Assembly: GCA_024809215.1 (NCBI GenBank)
Contig: JANUBW010000015.1
Coordinates: forward strand, 62,001 to 126,000
Direction of reading: 5' to 3'
Length of the DNA stretch: 64,000 bases
Source of the DNA: Niastella sp. OAS944
GTDB taxonomy: Bacteria; Bacteroidota; Bacteroidia; Chitinophagales; Chitinophagaceae
The translations under genes and the position numbers were made by a program. Shown here piece by piece: positions 46,736-56,259 of the stretch. The stretch's first letter is position 1. Every line of letters starts with the position of its first letter. The notes beneath the pieces are model-generated. The model made no database searches, was not told the DNA's origin, and worked only from the letters and a program-made list of their open reading frames with translations.

Positions 46736-48232
46736 ATGGCAAATAGATCTATTGTAGAAACTGATGTGATATTGGTAGGGGCAGGAATCATGAGCGCCAC
46801 GCTCGGCATGTTGTTGAAGCAATTAAATCCTGCTATAAGAATTGAAATAGTTGAGCGGCTTGATAGTGCAGCCACTGAAAGCTCCGATGCCTGGAATAAT
46901 GCAGGTACAGGTCACTCCGCATTTTGCGAATTAAATTACACTCCTGAAAAAGCAGACGGGTCCATCGATATTTCGAAGGCAATTAAAATTGCTGAATCTT
47001 TCGAAGTATCTAAACAATTCTGGGCTTACCTTGTAGCCAACAATATTATCGATCTCCCCCATTCGTTTATAAAACCTATTCCCCACATGAGTTTTGTATG
47101 GGGCAATAAGAATGTTAACTACCTGCGCAAGCGATACGATGCGTTGCAAACCTGTCATCTTTTCGAAGGCATGCAATACTCCGAAGATCACAATGTGATC
47201 GGTCAATGGACGCCGCTGGTTATGGAAGGAAGAAAAGAGGACGAGCCGGTTGCTGCTACAAAAATGGATCTTGGTACCGACGTTAATTTTGGTACGCTCA
47301 CAAGAAACCTTTTTGCGCGACTGGGTTCAATGGAAAATGTGAATACCCATTACAAACATGATGTTACGGGGCTGAAGAAGAAAAATGGTAAATGGAATGT
47401 AAAAGTGGTGAATGCAGAAAATCATAACCACTACACTATAACCGCGCCGTTCGTATTTATTGGCGCCGGTGGCGGATCACTGCCTTTATTATTAAAGTCA
47501 AGAATACCTGAGTCAAAAGGTTTTGGCGGATTCCCTGTAAGCGGTCAATGGTTACGTTGCACCAATCCTGAAGTTATAAAACAGCATGCGGCTAAGGTAT
47601 ATGGCGCTGCTGCAGTGGGTTCTCCCCCAATGTCGGTTCCCCACCTCGATACCAGGTGGATAAAAGGAAAACAGGAATTGTTGTTCGGGCCATATGCCGG
47701 CTTTACCACTAAATTCTTAAAGAGCGGTTCATGGCTTGATCTTATTAAATCGATCAAGTTCAGCAATATCAAGGCAATGCTTTTTGCCGGTGCGCGCAAT
47801 CTTCCCCTTACCAAATATTTGATAGACCAGGTAAGGTTAACGCCCGATGCACGCCTTGATGCGCTGCGGGAATATTATCCAAATGCACGTAAAGAAGACT
47901 GGGAACTGGCTGTAGCTGGTTACCGGGTACAGGTTATAAAGAAAGATGAGGAAGAAGGTGGCGTGCTTGAATTTGGTACAGAAGTGGTGAGTGCTGCAGA
48001 CGGAAGTATTGCTGCCCTGCTGGGTGCATCACCGGGCGCATCAACCGCAGTTTCCATTATGATAGACCTTATAAACAGGTGTTTCAAGAATGAGGTGAAC
48101 AGTGCAGAATGGCAAAAGAAGCTTAAAGAAATGATACCTTCTTATGGAAAATCACTGGGTAAAGATGCTGCATTGGCGCAGGAGATCCGTGATTATACCA
48201 GTGAAGTGTTGCATTTGCATCAGTTTGCTTAA
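46736..48232 (+). CDS. mqo: Malate:quinone oxidoreductase
   Basis: A 498-aa FAD-dependent peripheral membrane enzyme that oxidises malate to oxaloacetate with quinone as acceptor (EC 1.1.5.4), replacing or supplementing soluble malate dehydrogenase. The dinucleotide-binding motif is at the N-terminus ([18 protein letters not shown]). Further hallmarks are [69 protein letters not shown] and [14 protein letters not shown]. Standard length. A strong hairpin terminator follows within 25 bp. Single-gene unit. Confidence 0.97.
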   Translation: MANRSIVETDVILVGAGIMSATLGMLLKQLNPAIRIEIVERLDSAATESSDAWNNAGTGHSAFCELNYTPEKADGSIDISKAIKIAESFEVSKQFWAYLVANNIIDLPHSFIKPIPHMSFVWGNKNVNYLRKRYDALQTCHLFEGMQYSEDHNVIGQWTPLVMEGRKEDEPVAATKMDLGTDVNFGTLTRNLFARLGSMENVNTHYKHDVTGLKKKNGKWNVKVVNAENHNHYTITAPFVFIGAGGGSLPLLLKSRIPESKGFGGFPVSGQWLRCTNPEVIKQHAAKVYGAAAVGSPPMSVPHLDTRWIKGKQELLFGPYAGFTTKFLKSGSWLDLIKSIKFSNIKAMLFAGARNLPLTKYLIDQVRLTPDARLDALREYYPNARKEDWELAVAGYRVQVIKKDEEEGGVLEFGTEVVSAADGSIAALLGASPGASTAVSIMIDLINRCFKNEVNSAEWQKKLKEMIPSYGKSLGKDAALAQEIRDYTSEVLHLHQFA

Positions 48233-48253
48233 CACGCACTTTTATATATAATT

Positions 48254-48285
48254 AACCCCGACGGTTCCGTCGGGGTTATTTTTTT
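48254..48285 (+). terminator. Intrinsic terminator of mqo
   Basis: An 11-bp perfect stem AACCCCGACGG / CCGTCGGGGTT around a very short loop, followed by A and a run of seven T. It lies directly between mqo and the convergent stop at 48286. Confidence 0.93.
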
Positions 48286-50259
48286 CTATTTCGTTCGTGT
48301 ATGAAGATTCAGGAGCGGGATATCTACACAAATACCTGCGCTCAGTCGCCAGTAGATCTTATTATTATTGTCCTCGCTTGGCACCAGTTCTTTGTTATTA
48401 TCGATCTTTCGCAGGTTAGGCCCCATTTGTACGCCGAAATTGGCCGATAATGGTGTGTTTGGAATTCCTAACGATAAAAAAGCACCGGGAGCTATAATAT
48501 TCTTTAGGTGTATGGTGGGCACCTGGGCGGTTGTATCATCGCCAAACCGGAAGGCTGCAATGGCGCCTAAGTCAACCAGTGATAAAAACAGGGAGGTGCT
48601 CCATTCTGCTTTTTTCTTCCAAAACAACAACCGGTGACCGCCGCTGAATGCTATACCTATGGGCGCAGTTACACCAAACGTATTGAATGTGATTTTGTCC
48701 TTGTTCTCAAGGCCTTTGATCCACTCGTGCCCGGTAAACAAACCGGTATAGGCATTTACCGATACATTAAAGCAGGTTGTTCTTTTTATTTTGGATGAGC
48801 CCACCGGCAATACAGCTGTTTCAATGGCCTTGGCCACTTCTTCTGAGTTTTCGGCCTCAGCTACAGCAGCCATAAAAGAACCATATTTCATTAAAAGCTC
48901 TTCCACTTTGCCCGGCTTGCTTGTTTCTATCTCATCTTCGATAAACGTATGTTTATACAGTGTATACGTGTTTATGATGGCAGACCCATAGTTGCGCCGG
49001 TTGAGGTCGAGGGCAATATCGCAGGCGGTACGCACATTGGCCACATGGTCTTTAAATGTTTGCGGTATAGTAATATTAACACCTTTGAGATCCGCAACCT
49101 GCATTGTATATTCAATGGTATTGAGCGTTTCGTTATAAAAGCCATAATAATCGGCAAAGTCGCGTTTGTCTGGCGCTTTGCCTGCCAGGTTCTTTATGTT
49201 TTCTGTGAGCGTTGTGGCCTGGGCAATAAATCCTTTAATAAAAGTATGGTAAGCTGTTAAATTGTCTGGGAGTTCCCTTTTTAAAATATGCGTTAGTGAA
49301 TCTTTGTTAAATTTGATCTGTTGCACATGAGCCTGCTGGTACAACAGGCCAAAGTAAAACTTTAAAGTAATAGCATCATCTAACAACAATTTCAGCGAGT
49401 CGCCGCTGATCCAGTAATGATCGGTGCCGTTTGACCGTAAAGATTCGGAAAACAATATTCCTGTTTGCACACCTGCTTTAACGTCTGTGTTCACTGCATT
49501 TAGCAAGTTGACATCATATTCGCCAATGATCTGACCCGGGTGTTTTTTCTGCACCAATCCATTACCCACATACAGGGCACTTAACACTGTAGCTTTTAAT
49601 TCGGGATGTTCTTTAAAGTAATTCGAGTATACGTCCCGGTTTATCACTTTGGGCAGGTTAGGCAACAGGCTGGCGAGGTCTTTTTCAAACGCCTGGCGCA
49701 GATTGTTGAGGTAAACCGAATAATTATAGATCTCATCGCCAATAGCTGTTAACAATCTATAGGTTTGGGGAAACAGTATTTGCAGATCTGTATATTCCTT
49801 CTTATTGATCTCCCTGTAAAACCGGGAGAAAAAAGCAACGTTCAATTCTTCTTTTGTGCGGTTCACTAAAAACCTGGCAAAGCCATCTGCTATTTTGGTT
49901 ACATCGAGGTTGCCGGCAGCAGACAGGATGTTAGGCAAGCCGACTAACATCCCTTCGGCGCCAATGCCTGGACCTATAAGGGTATCAATCTGCGCACCGA
50001 AAAAAGGATTGGTTTTATAGAAACTAAAAATCGAATCTTCTGATAGATCGGGGTTGTTTTTGACTGAATCCGGCAGATAACTTTTCAGAATAGTTAGCAG
50101 GTTTTTTACAGATTCATCATCATCATTAAATTTAAATTTATTGCCGGTTACCGTTATCAGTTCCTTGCGGACCTGTAACGCATCGTAATAAGGCGTTTGA
50201 GCTACAGCCGCAGAAAACGACAGGCTGCAGAAGCATAGCAAAATGACAATCTTTTTCAT
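48286..50259 (-). CDS. Exported protein of unknown function with barrel-like C-terminus
   Basis: A 657-aa protein with a signal peptide to about residue 20 (AAVAQ). Residues 25-480 are mainly helical and rich in charged residues, without a motif I can name. From about 500 onward the sequence alternates in short beta-like stretches (FNVSVNAYTGLFTGHE, FGVTAPIGIAFSGGH, WSTSLFLSLVDLGAIAAFRFG, APGAFLSLGIPN, LSANFGVQMGPNLR, YWRLSAGICVDIPLL), which looks like a small outer-membrane barrel or barrel segment. It is the last gene of a three-gene operon, 6 bp after the subtilase gene. Placement at the outer membrane is inferred from composition only. Confidence 0.75.
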   Translation of the reverse strand: MKKIVILLCFCSLSFSAAVAQTPYYDALQVRKELITVTGNKFKFNDDDESVKNLLTILKSYLPDSVKNNPDLSEDSIFSFYKTNPFFGAQIDTLIGPGIGAEGMLVGLPNILSAAGNLDVTKIADGFARFLVNRTKEELNVAFFSRFYREINKKEYTDLQILFPQTYRLLTAIGDEIYNYSVYLNNLRQAFEKDLASLLPNLPKVINRDVYSNYFKEHPELKATVLSALYVGNGLVQKKHPGQIIGEYDVNLLNAVNTDVKAGVQTGILFSESLRSNGTDHYWISGDSLKLLLDDAITLKFYFGLLYQQAHVQQIKFNKDSLTHILKRELPDNLTAYHTFIKGFIAQATTLTENIKNLAGKAPDKRDFADYYGFYNETLNTIEYTMQVADLKGVNITIPQTFKDHVANVRTACDIALDLNRRNYGSAIINTYTLYKHTFIEDEIETSKPGKVEELLMKYGSFMAAVAEAENSEEVAKAIETAVLPVGSSKIKRTTCFNVSVNAYTGLFTGHEWIKGLENKDKITFNTFGVTAPIGIAFSGGHRLLFWKKKAEWSTSLFLSLVDLGAIAAFRFGDDTTAQVPTIHLKNIIAPGAFLSLGIPNTPLSANFGVQMGPNLRKIDNNKELVPSEDNNNKIYWRLSAGICVDIPLLNLHTRTK

Positions 50260-50265
50260 GAGCAG

Positions 50266-51423
50266 TTATTTTATTTTTGAAATAGCATTGCGAAGATTAA
50301 TACGACCAAAGCCATGCTCGTTGTCGAACTCTACGTCAGGTCTAATTTTATCTACACCTTCCACAAGGGCATCGATACAATTTATCTTTTTGGGCAGATG
50401 TTTCTTTTGATACGAAAGCATAAGAGCAATAACCCCCGATGTAAAGGCCGTGGCGATACTGGTGCAACATGCTTTACCGATACCATTTCCCCGGGCTGCC
50501 GTTAATACCTCTCTATCTCCCGGGGCCAGCAGGGTCAGGTGTTCGTTGAAGTTTGATAAACTAAAACGGTTGCGATTTTGATCAAAAGCGCCTACCGCCA
50601 CTACCCCTATATCATTTTTTTTATTCTTATTGTAACAGGCGGGAAAGCGAGCCTTACTGCTGTTATCGTTACCAATGGCTGCTACCACTATTTTACCTGC
50701 GGTCAGGCAACGATTAACAGCGGCTTTTATATCAGGGTCGTCATTTAATGAATAACTGATAGATACTACGTCTACTTCTGCTATGGAGGCCGCATGATCA
50801 ATAGCAGCTGCAAATTCCTTGGGCTTAATGCCCAACCTTTGTTTTGTACCTTTTGCGATCAGCAATTGAACCTGCGGAGCCACGCCGAATACTACATGTT
50901 GTCCCGTAGCACCGATCATACCTGCCATGCTGGTGCCGTGTCCATTGCGATCTATAAGCTCTTTATCTTCCACCACAAAACTTTGTGACTTTGGGTGTAA
51001 ATTCGTGAGATCAAAATGTTTGTCGATGCCCGTATCTATCACGGCTACGGTTATACCACTGCCGGCTGTTTGCAGCTCTTCCCAAATAAATGGGATCTCA
51101 AACATTTCGTGCGCCCAGCTCATTTTGCCGGGTATGAATGGAAGGTTAAAATAATCGATTACTGCTGCATCAGCCGGAGCTGCAACAACTCCCTTGTTTG
51201 TTACCTCCTCTAAACGCCCGCCCCAGTACCATTGCTTCTCATTTTTTGCGTTGATCTTAAAGTACCATTTGCTTACCCCTTTCAGGTTTTCTTTCTCTTC
51301 AAATCCATCCATTTCAATAACCTTCCCTGTGGGCTGTACAGCGCCGATGATGCCAAAGCTGGTGCCAGGCCCTTTGCGTATGCGCAGGGGCAATTTTACT
51401 CTTACGGCAATTTTGTTATCCAT
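50266..51423 (-). CDS. S8 (subtilisin) serine peptidase with N-terminal SH3b domain
   Basis: A 385-aa peptidase with no signal peptide, so apparently cytosolic unless exported by another route. Residues 1-75 are an SH3b-like domain (LPLRIRKGPGTSFGIIGAV, WYWGGRLEEV). The subtilase domain covers about 95-382 and keeps every catalytic position: Asp130 (VAVIDTGID), His162 (GHGTSMAGM), oxyanion Asn252 (AIGNDN) and Ser322 (CCTSIATAF). No propeptide is evident, unlike secreted subtilases. It overlaps the upstream membrane-protein gene by 8 bp and precedes the exported protein by 6 bp, so the three products are probably made together. Substrate unknown. Confidence 0.93.
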   Translation of the reverse strand: MDNKIAVRVKLPLRIRKGPGTSFGIIGAVQPTGKVIEMDGFEEKENLKGVSKWYFKINAKNEKQWYWGGRLEEVTNKGVVAAPADAAVIDYFNLPFIPGKMSWAHEMFEIPFIWEELQTAGSGITVAVIDTGIDKHFDLTNLHPKSQSFVVEDKELIDRNGHGTSMAGMIGATGQHVVFGVAPQVQLLIAKGTKQRLGIKPKEFAAAIDHAASIAEVDVVSISYSLNDDPDIKAAVNRCLTAGKIVVAAIGNDNSSKARFPACYNKNKKNDIGVVAVGAFDQNRNRFSLSNFNEHLTLLAPGDREVLTAARGNGIGKACCTSIATAFTSGVIALMLSYQKKHLPKKINCIDALVEGVDKIRPDVEFDNEHGFGRINLRNAISKIK

Positions 51424-52753
51424 CTAATTCAGTATTATTGCCGGCATCGTTGTTACGGGTAGTGCTGCCACTACTGTTCACAGACTTTACCGATGAACGA
51501 AGACTTACAAATTTGTTCAGAAGGTCGAACCAGAAAGGCGCTCCCATGCCAATAGCAAAAGCTGTGATAAGGAAGCCGAGCCATTTACGAAAGGCCCACA
51601 AACGAAAGCCCAACACATACGTTCTTTTAAGGCCGTTATCGAACTCATCTGTGCCATAAAGCATAGCAAAGGCCTGCTGGTCAATGATCGTTTTTTTATA
51701 AGTGTGAAGGCTGTCGATGATGTGTATATAGCGAAAACAATCGGGGCTTCCCATAATTGCTGCATCGCGTTTTTGACGTGCATCTTTCAGCAGGTTGTTG
51801 TATATTGTTGTAGCGGTATCAATATTGGCCTTATATGCCTTATACCGGTCACGCCACGGTTTTATGTCCAGTGCGTACTTCATAAATGCAGTGTCGCTAC
51901 GACCATAATCGCCCCAACCCAATCCCACCAGGTTATTCACGGCCTTCAGGTCGGCTTTTATAGAATCCATCACTTCTTTGGCAATCGACGAATCCCCGCC
52001 CTTAAGTTCGGATTTGCCTGCAGCTGCTGCCCCCATTTCGGCCAGTTGGGCGCGGGCTGTTTTGTTCTCTGAGAGGTAGTCGGCAATCTCAATGGAATCT
52101 ATATTCATGGTAACGGCCATGGTAATGCCAATAAGGAAGAGTTTGAACTGGGTACCGCGTTTGTACCAGCCGCTTACGCGGTCCATGGTATCGTTGTACC
52201 ATTTGGCCAACCTGAACTTCAGCACATCTATATCGCCGGCCGCCTCGTTAAGATGAAAGGTGAGGATGCTGTGCGTTTCCGGTTCAATCAGGTTGCGCTT
52301 GGCGTCCATTACGGTCTGTAACATAGCAAAAGTGGCTGTCTTGTTGCGGTTGCTGCCATCCAGGTCTTTAAGGGTTTCAATAAGTATGGTGGCAAAATTC
52401 TCGGCACTTAGGTAAGAAGGCTTTTTAAACAACTGGTTCTGACCGTAATTTTTGATAATAGGGTGTTGGTAAAAGTTATTGTACAGGGTGTAGCTCCGGT
52501 TTTTGCCTACCAGCCGGTTCATCCAGGCAGAAAGTTCTTTCCAAATGTAACGGTACAGGTACCATCCCAGATCGCCAAGCGGGCCTTTGCTTTTCCGGGT
52601 ATTGGTGAGCATACTTTTTATGCCTTTATAAAGCATATTGGCCCTTTGATGCATTATTGTGGCAACGGCTTCCTGAATTGAAGTGGCCAACAGGCTATAT
52701 AATAAGAATATAAATAGCAGGCCAATAGCAACATCCATGACTACGCTAAGCAT
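51416..52753 (-). CDS. Uncharacterised membrane protein (N-terminal LLFIFLLYSLLAT, C-terminal GAPFWFDLLNKF family)
   Basis: A 445-aa protein with three likely membrane segments: residues 5-25 (VMDVAIGLLFIFLLYSLLAT), about 205-220 (LFLIGITMAVTMN), and about 385-410 (WLGFLITAFAIGMGAPFWF). The stretch between the first two and the second and third is soluble and mostly helical, then a low-complexity Ser/Asn tail closes the protein. I recall uncharacterised proteins in many phyla with the same N-terminal LLxSLLATxxQE and C-terminal GAPFWFDLLNK motifs, but no assigned function. It is first in the three-gene operon and overlaps the subtilase by 8 bp. Confidence 0.8.
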   Translation of the reverse strand: MLSVVMDVAIGLLFIFLLYSLLATSIQEAVATIMHQRANMLYKGIKSMLTNTRKSKGPLGDLGWYLYRYIWKELSAWMNRLVGKNRSYTLYNNFYQHPIIKNYGQNQLFKKPSYLSAENFATILIETLKDLDGSNRNKTATFAMLQTVMDAKRNLIEPETHSILTFHLNEAAGDIDVLKFRLAKWYNDTMDRVSGWYKRGTQFKLFLIGITMAVTMNIDSIEIADYLSENKTARAQLAEMGAAAAGKSELKGGDSSIAKEVMDSIKADLKAVNNLVGLGWGDYGRSDTAFMKYALDIKPWRDRYKAYKANIDTATTIYNNLLKDARQKRDAAIMGSPDCFRYIHIIDSLHTYKKTIIDQQAFAMLYGTDEFDNGLKRTYVLGFRLWAFRKWLGFLITAFAIGMGAPFWFDLLNKFVSLRSSVKSVNSSGSTTRNNDAGNNTELDG

Positions 52754-52834
52754 AAGTAATTAGTTTAGGGAACATGCTAAAGGTCGAATGTTTGAGGGGC
52801 AATATGACCCCGTATTTTCACCCTTTTTTACATG

Positions 52835-52867
52835 AAAAAAGCCCTCCCAACGCATCGGGAAGGCTTT
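52835..52867 (-). terminator. Intrinsic terminator behind the reprolysin-like protease gene
   Basis: On the minus strand AAAGCCTTCCC and GGGAGGGCTTT pair with one mismatch around an 8-nt loop and are followed by a T-run (A-run 52835-52840 on the plus strand). It lies 22 bp after the stop at 52890. Confidence 0.88.
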
Positions 52868-52889
52868 CATGATAAAATGCTATGTGTAA

Positions 52890-55800
52890 TTACTGCTTAA
52901 TGATCTTCTCCATCTTCACATCCTTTCCGCCATTCTTAATTCTCAACATATAAACGCCTGCCGGTAGTTTCGAAATATCAAGCGGTGTGTTTACGGTACT
53001 CACCTGACGGTTCATTACAATGCGGCCATTTACATCAAACAGGCTCAGGTCCGATTTTCCTGTATAACCTGTAAGGTTAATGTTTACTATATTATTCACG
53101 GGGTTCGGGAAGATATCTATCTTCTGTACATCGCTGTTAATAAGATCACCTCCGCGGCTGGCAGTACCTAATTGTACCCGTAATGTATAACATGAGGTGG
53201 CGCTGTTAGCTCCGTTATAACCATATACCTGGGCGTAATAAGTACCTGCAGTATAGGTTCTCGTAATTGTTTCACTGGTAGTGCTGCCGGCCTGTGAAAT
53301 AGCGAGCTGTGTACCTGAACTGTTCAACACTTTCAGGTCATAATCGAATGGCAGCGTCGTTAATGTAACAGTGGCAGTACCGCCCGTAGTGATCACAAAT
53401 TTATAATGGTCGATATCAGCGCTCGGACTAATAAGCCCTGTAACATTCGTATTGAAAGGAATGGTTGCAGCACCTGATATAGTGCCATTGGTAGTATTAT
53501 CCAATGTGCTTGCACAGGTTGTTGATAAGGTAGTGAATTGGGCTGTTGTATAATTACCGCTACCTCCTGTACAGGTTGCTCTAACCCGCCAGTCGTATAA
53601 TGTATTTGCTGTTAAACCGGTTATAGCAACGGAAGTAGATGAAATACCTGAAGCGAGGTTAAGCCATGTGCTGGAAGATGCAGCTTTATAATTCACATCA
53701 TACGTTGTTGCCCCGCTTACGGCTGTCCAGCTAAGCGTAGCACCGGAGCTGGTGATGGCTGAACTTACTAAACCGGTAGGCGCTCCACAGGTTACAGTAG
53801 AATTGGTGGTGAACTGTGCCGATGAATAAGCACTGCTGCCGCTGGCGCAGTTGGTCCTTACCCGGTAATCGTATGTAGTTCCCTGTGTAAGCCCGGTTAA
53901 GCCAACAGAAATAGCTGTAGTGGCTGTGGCGGCATTGGTCCAGGTGCCTGATGTGCTGGCTTTGTAATCCACATCATACGATGTAGCACCGCTTACGGCT
54001 GTCCAGCCTATAGTAGCTGATGTTGTAGAAATGCCCGATGCGGTTAATCCGGATGGTGCCCCACAGCCTGAGCCCGCAGTAATAGTAAAGTTGGTATTGG
54101 AAATATCAAAGAAGATATTGCCAACCGCTTCTACTTTTATTCTCGCCGTTGTGGTGGGTGTATTCGGTATTGTTACCGCCTCGCTGCCGTCGTTAGCGGT
54201 ACTGGCCACCAGGGTGCTGAAGGTGGCGCCGCCGTCTGTTGAAATGGATATTTTTACATTGGCGCAGCTTACCGGCGATGCGGTTGTGCTGGCCACATTC
54301 CAGGTTACTGTTTGTGATGAATTGCCAGCCCATGATACTGCCGTATTGGGCGCCGTTACTGAAAATGGCCCCGAGGTATTGGTAACGGTAACCGTCATGT
54401 CGGCAAAATTGGTTTGCCCAATAGTTACGGGTGCCGTTGAGCTATAAGGAGCATTATCCCTTACCGTTAAACGGAAATTCAACGTTCTTGAAACGGAGCT
54501 CAATGCTTCGGTATTGGCGCCTGCATCACCACCGGTTAACGGACCAGAAATTAAACCACCTGCAAGGATAGTTGACATTTTAGGAAAATATCTTGTTGGT
54601 GATGTAGTAGGTAAAAACGAGATCCAGTTGGGGCCCGATGCTTTGGTGGCGCTGGCCACGCTGGCGCTTCCTGTTTGTGATGAAGATGCATTGTTGTTTT
54701 GCTCCCAGCAGTATGTAAGCACATCACCGGCATTGGCATCAGTAGCCGAACCGGTTAATGCAAACGGGGTGCTGATGGGAATGGTATAATTGCTGCCGGC
54801 GCTTACAACCGGTGTTGCGTTATTTGATGAAATAACGGTAGTTACCGGACAGGTCTTGCCCGATAAGTTTGACTGTATCTGTGCTATAGAAGCAGCATGA
54901 AAAATTTCAATAGAATGCGGGGCAAGGTCCTGGCTGGTAATACCGGCATAACCCATAATGGTAATACCCGAACCTGGTTCCACATTAACGCCTGTACCTT
55001 CATTGCTCATAGAGAAGGTATGGTTGGCGCCCAGCTGGTGCCCTACTTCGTGCACCACATAATCGATATCGAAATTATCACCCTGTGGAATACCATCGGC
55101 CGGTGAAGTAAAGCCGCTTCCTTTTGAACCGTCTACACAAATACAACCAATACAACCGGCGTTACCGCCGCCGCCCGATGCACCAAACAGGTGGCCAATA
55201 TCATAATTGGCGGCCCCAATTACAGAGGTGAGGGTGTTTTGCAGTTCGCTGTTCCATGCACCGCCGGCGCCTGTGCTGGCATTTGAATAAGGATCTGTTG
55301 ATGCATTGTAATAAAATACATTGGTGCTCGCAGCGATCAGGTTTAGGTGTAATGCCAGGTCTTTTTCATACACACCATTACAACGGGTAAGTGTGGCATT
55401 TACCGCGGCCAATACCAATGAAACCTGTGATGCGCTTGTTGCGCCAAAATAATTTGAGTATTCGGCGGTAACCGATTGGGCCAGCCGCAATGTTTTTGCA
55501 TCACCGGTTGATCGTGCATTTGAAGGAGGTAACTGGCTGCTGATATTGTTTGCCAGTATTTGTTCCGGCGTTGTACACTTCCACGGTAAAGCCTGCGAGC
55601 GTTTTTTAAATACCGTATAAATGGTGTGATCGGCAGAATAAGGCTCAATAAATTCACTTTCTTTTCCGGTACGGAATACCATTGCCTGTACGCCTTGTGG
55701 CGATACACTCAGTTTTAAAGTGGCATACCTGTCGTTGATGCCTTTTCCTGAAAATGCTCTTATCTCGGGGAACTGAGCTTGTAGTGCAGGTTCAAAATTC

Positions 55801-56078
55801 GAAGCTTCTGTAATTTCGAACTGTTCAATTTGTCCGTCGGCGTTAGGTAAAGAAATAATGGTAGCATGGGTAGAAGTATTGCCAACGGTTTTAAATACTT
55901 CATTTCGCAAAGGCGTAAAATTCAGATCGAATAATTTAAAGTCGGTAGGAAATGCAAGCCGGGCGATGGCTTTGTCGGTTGTGATCCTGGCGTTATCGGT
56001 GTGTGGGCGCCAGTAATCCTGGGCTAGCAGTATTGTATGGCACAACAATGCTGCTGCGAAAAGTATAACTTTTCTCAT
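52890..56078 (-). CDS. T9SS-secreted reprolysin-like (M12B) metalloprotease with FnIII and PPC domains
   Basis: A 1062-aa secreted protease. Signal peptide to residue 20 (TILLAQ); a propeptide-like region to about 200; a reprolysin-type catalytic domain at about 200-415 with zinc motif HEVGHQLGANH (His343, Glu344, His347, His353) and Met-turn near 375 (IMGYAG). Next comes a beta-sandwich region to about 690, two fibronectin-III domains each starting CGAP (about 690-860), a pre-peptidase C-terminal (PPC) domain (DIDHYKFVI ... GTYYAQVYGY), and a type A T9SS sorting domain (IDIFPNPVNN ... LPAGVYMLRI). Every motif is intact. Single-gene unit with its own terminator. Likely degrades extracellular protein. 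Confidence 0.94.
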   Translation of the reverse strand: MRKVILFAAALLCHTILLAQDYWRPHTDNARITTDKAIARLAFPTDFKLFDLNFTPLRNEVFKTVGNTSTHATIISLPNADGQIEQFEITEASNFEPALQAQFPEIRAFSGKGINDRYATLKLSVSPQGVQAMVFRTGKESEFIEPYSADHTIYTVFKKRSQALPWKCTTPEQILANNISSQLPPSNARSTGDAKTLRLAQSVTAEYSNYFGATSASQVSLVLAAVNATLTRCNGVYEKDLALHLNLIAASTNVFYYNASTDPYSNASTGAGGAWNSELQNTLTSVIGAANYDIGHLFGASGGGGNAGCIGCICVDGSKGSGFTSPADGIPQGDNFDIDYVVHEVGHQLGANHTFSMSNEGTGVNVEPGSGITIMGYAGITSQDLAPHSIEIFHAASIAQIQSNLSGKTCPVTTVISSNNATPVVSAGSNYTIPISTPFALTGSATDANAGDVLTYCWEQNNNASSSQTGSASVASATKASGPNWISFLPTTSPTRYFPKMSTILAGGLISGPLTGGDAGANTEALSSVSRTLNFRLTVRDNAPYSSTAPVTIGQTNFADMTVTVTNTSGPFSVTAPNTAVSWAGNSSQTVTWNVASTTASPVSCANVKISISTDGGATFSTLVASTANDGSEAVTIPNTPTTTARIKVEAVGNIFFDISNTNFTITAGSGCGAPSGLTASGISTTSATIGWTAVSGATSYDVDYKASTSGTWTNAATATTAISVGLTGLTQGTTYDYRVRTNCASGSSAYSSAQFTTNSTVTCGAPTGLVSSAITSSGATLSWTAVSGATTYDVNYKAASSSTWLNLASGISSTSVAITGLTANTLYDWRVRATCTGGSGNYTTAQFTTLSTTCASTLDNTTNGTISGAATIPFNTNVTGLISPSADIDHYKFVITTGGTATVTLTTLPFDYDLKVLNSSGTQLAISQAGSTTSETITRTYTAGTYYAQVYGYNGANSATSCYTLRVQLGTASRGGDLINSDVQKIDIFPNPVNNIVNINLTGYTGKSDLSLFDVNGRIVMNRQVSTVNTPLDISKLPAGVYMLRIKNGGKDVKMEKIIKQ

Positions 56079-56259
56079 GTAGTTTTTGATTTAATGGTAA
56101 AAAATGGTACTAGATAAATTTACTTAAATTTTTTTCGATTTCAATTCCAGTTTTAAATAATTACCCACATACCACAGGCCGTTTAAAATATTAATATAGG
56201 GGTGAACGTTATAACATTATTATATTTAAAAAACAGCTGCTGTGTATACCCCTGAAGAA

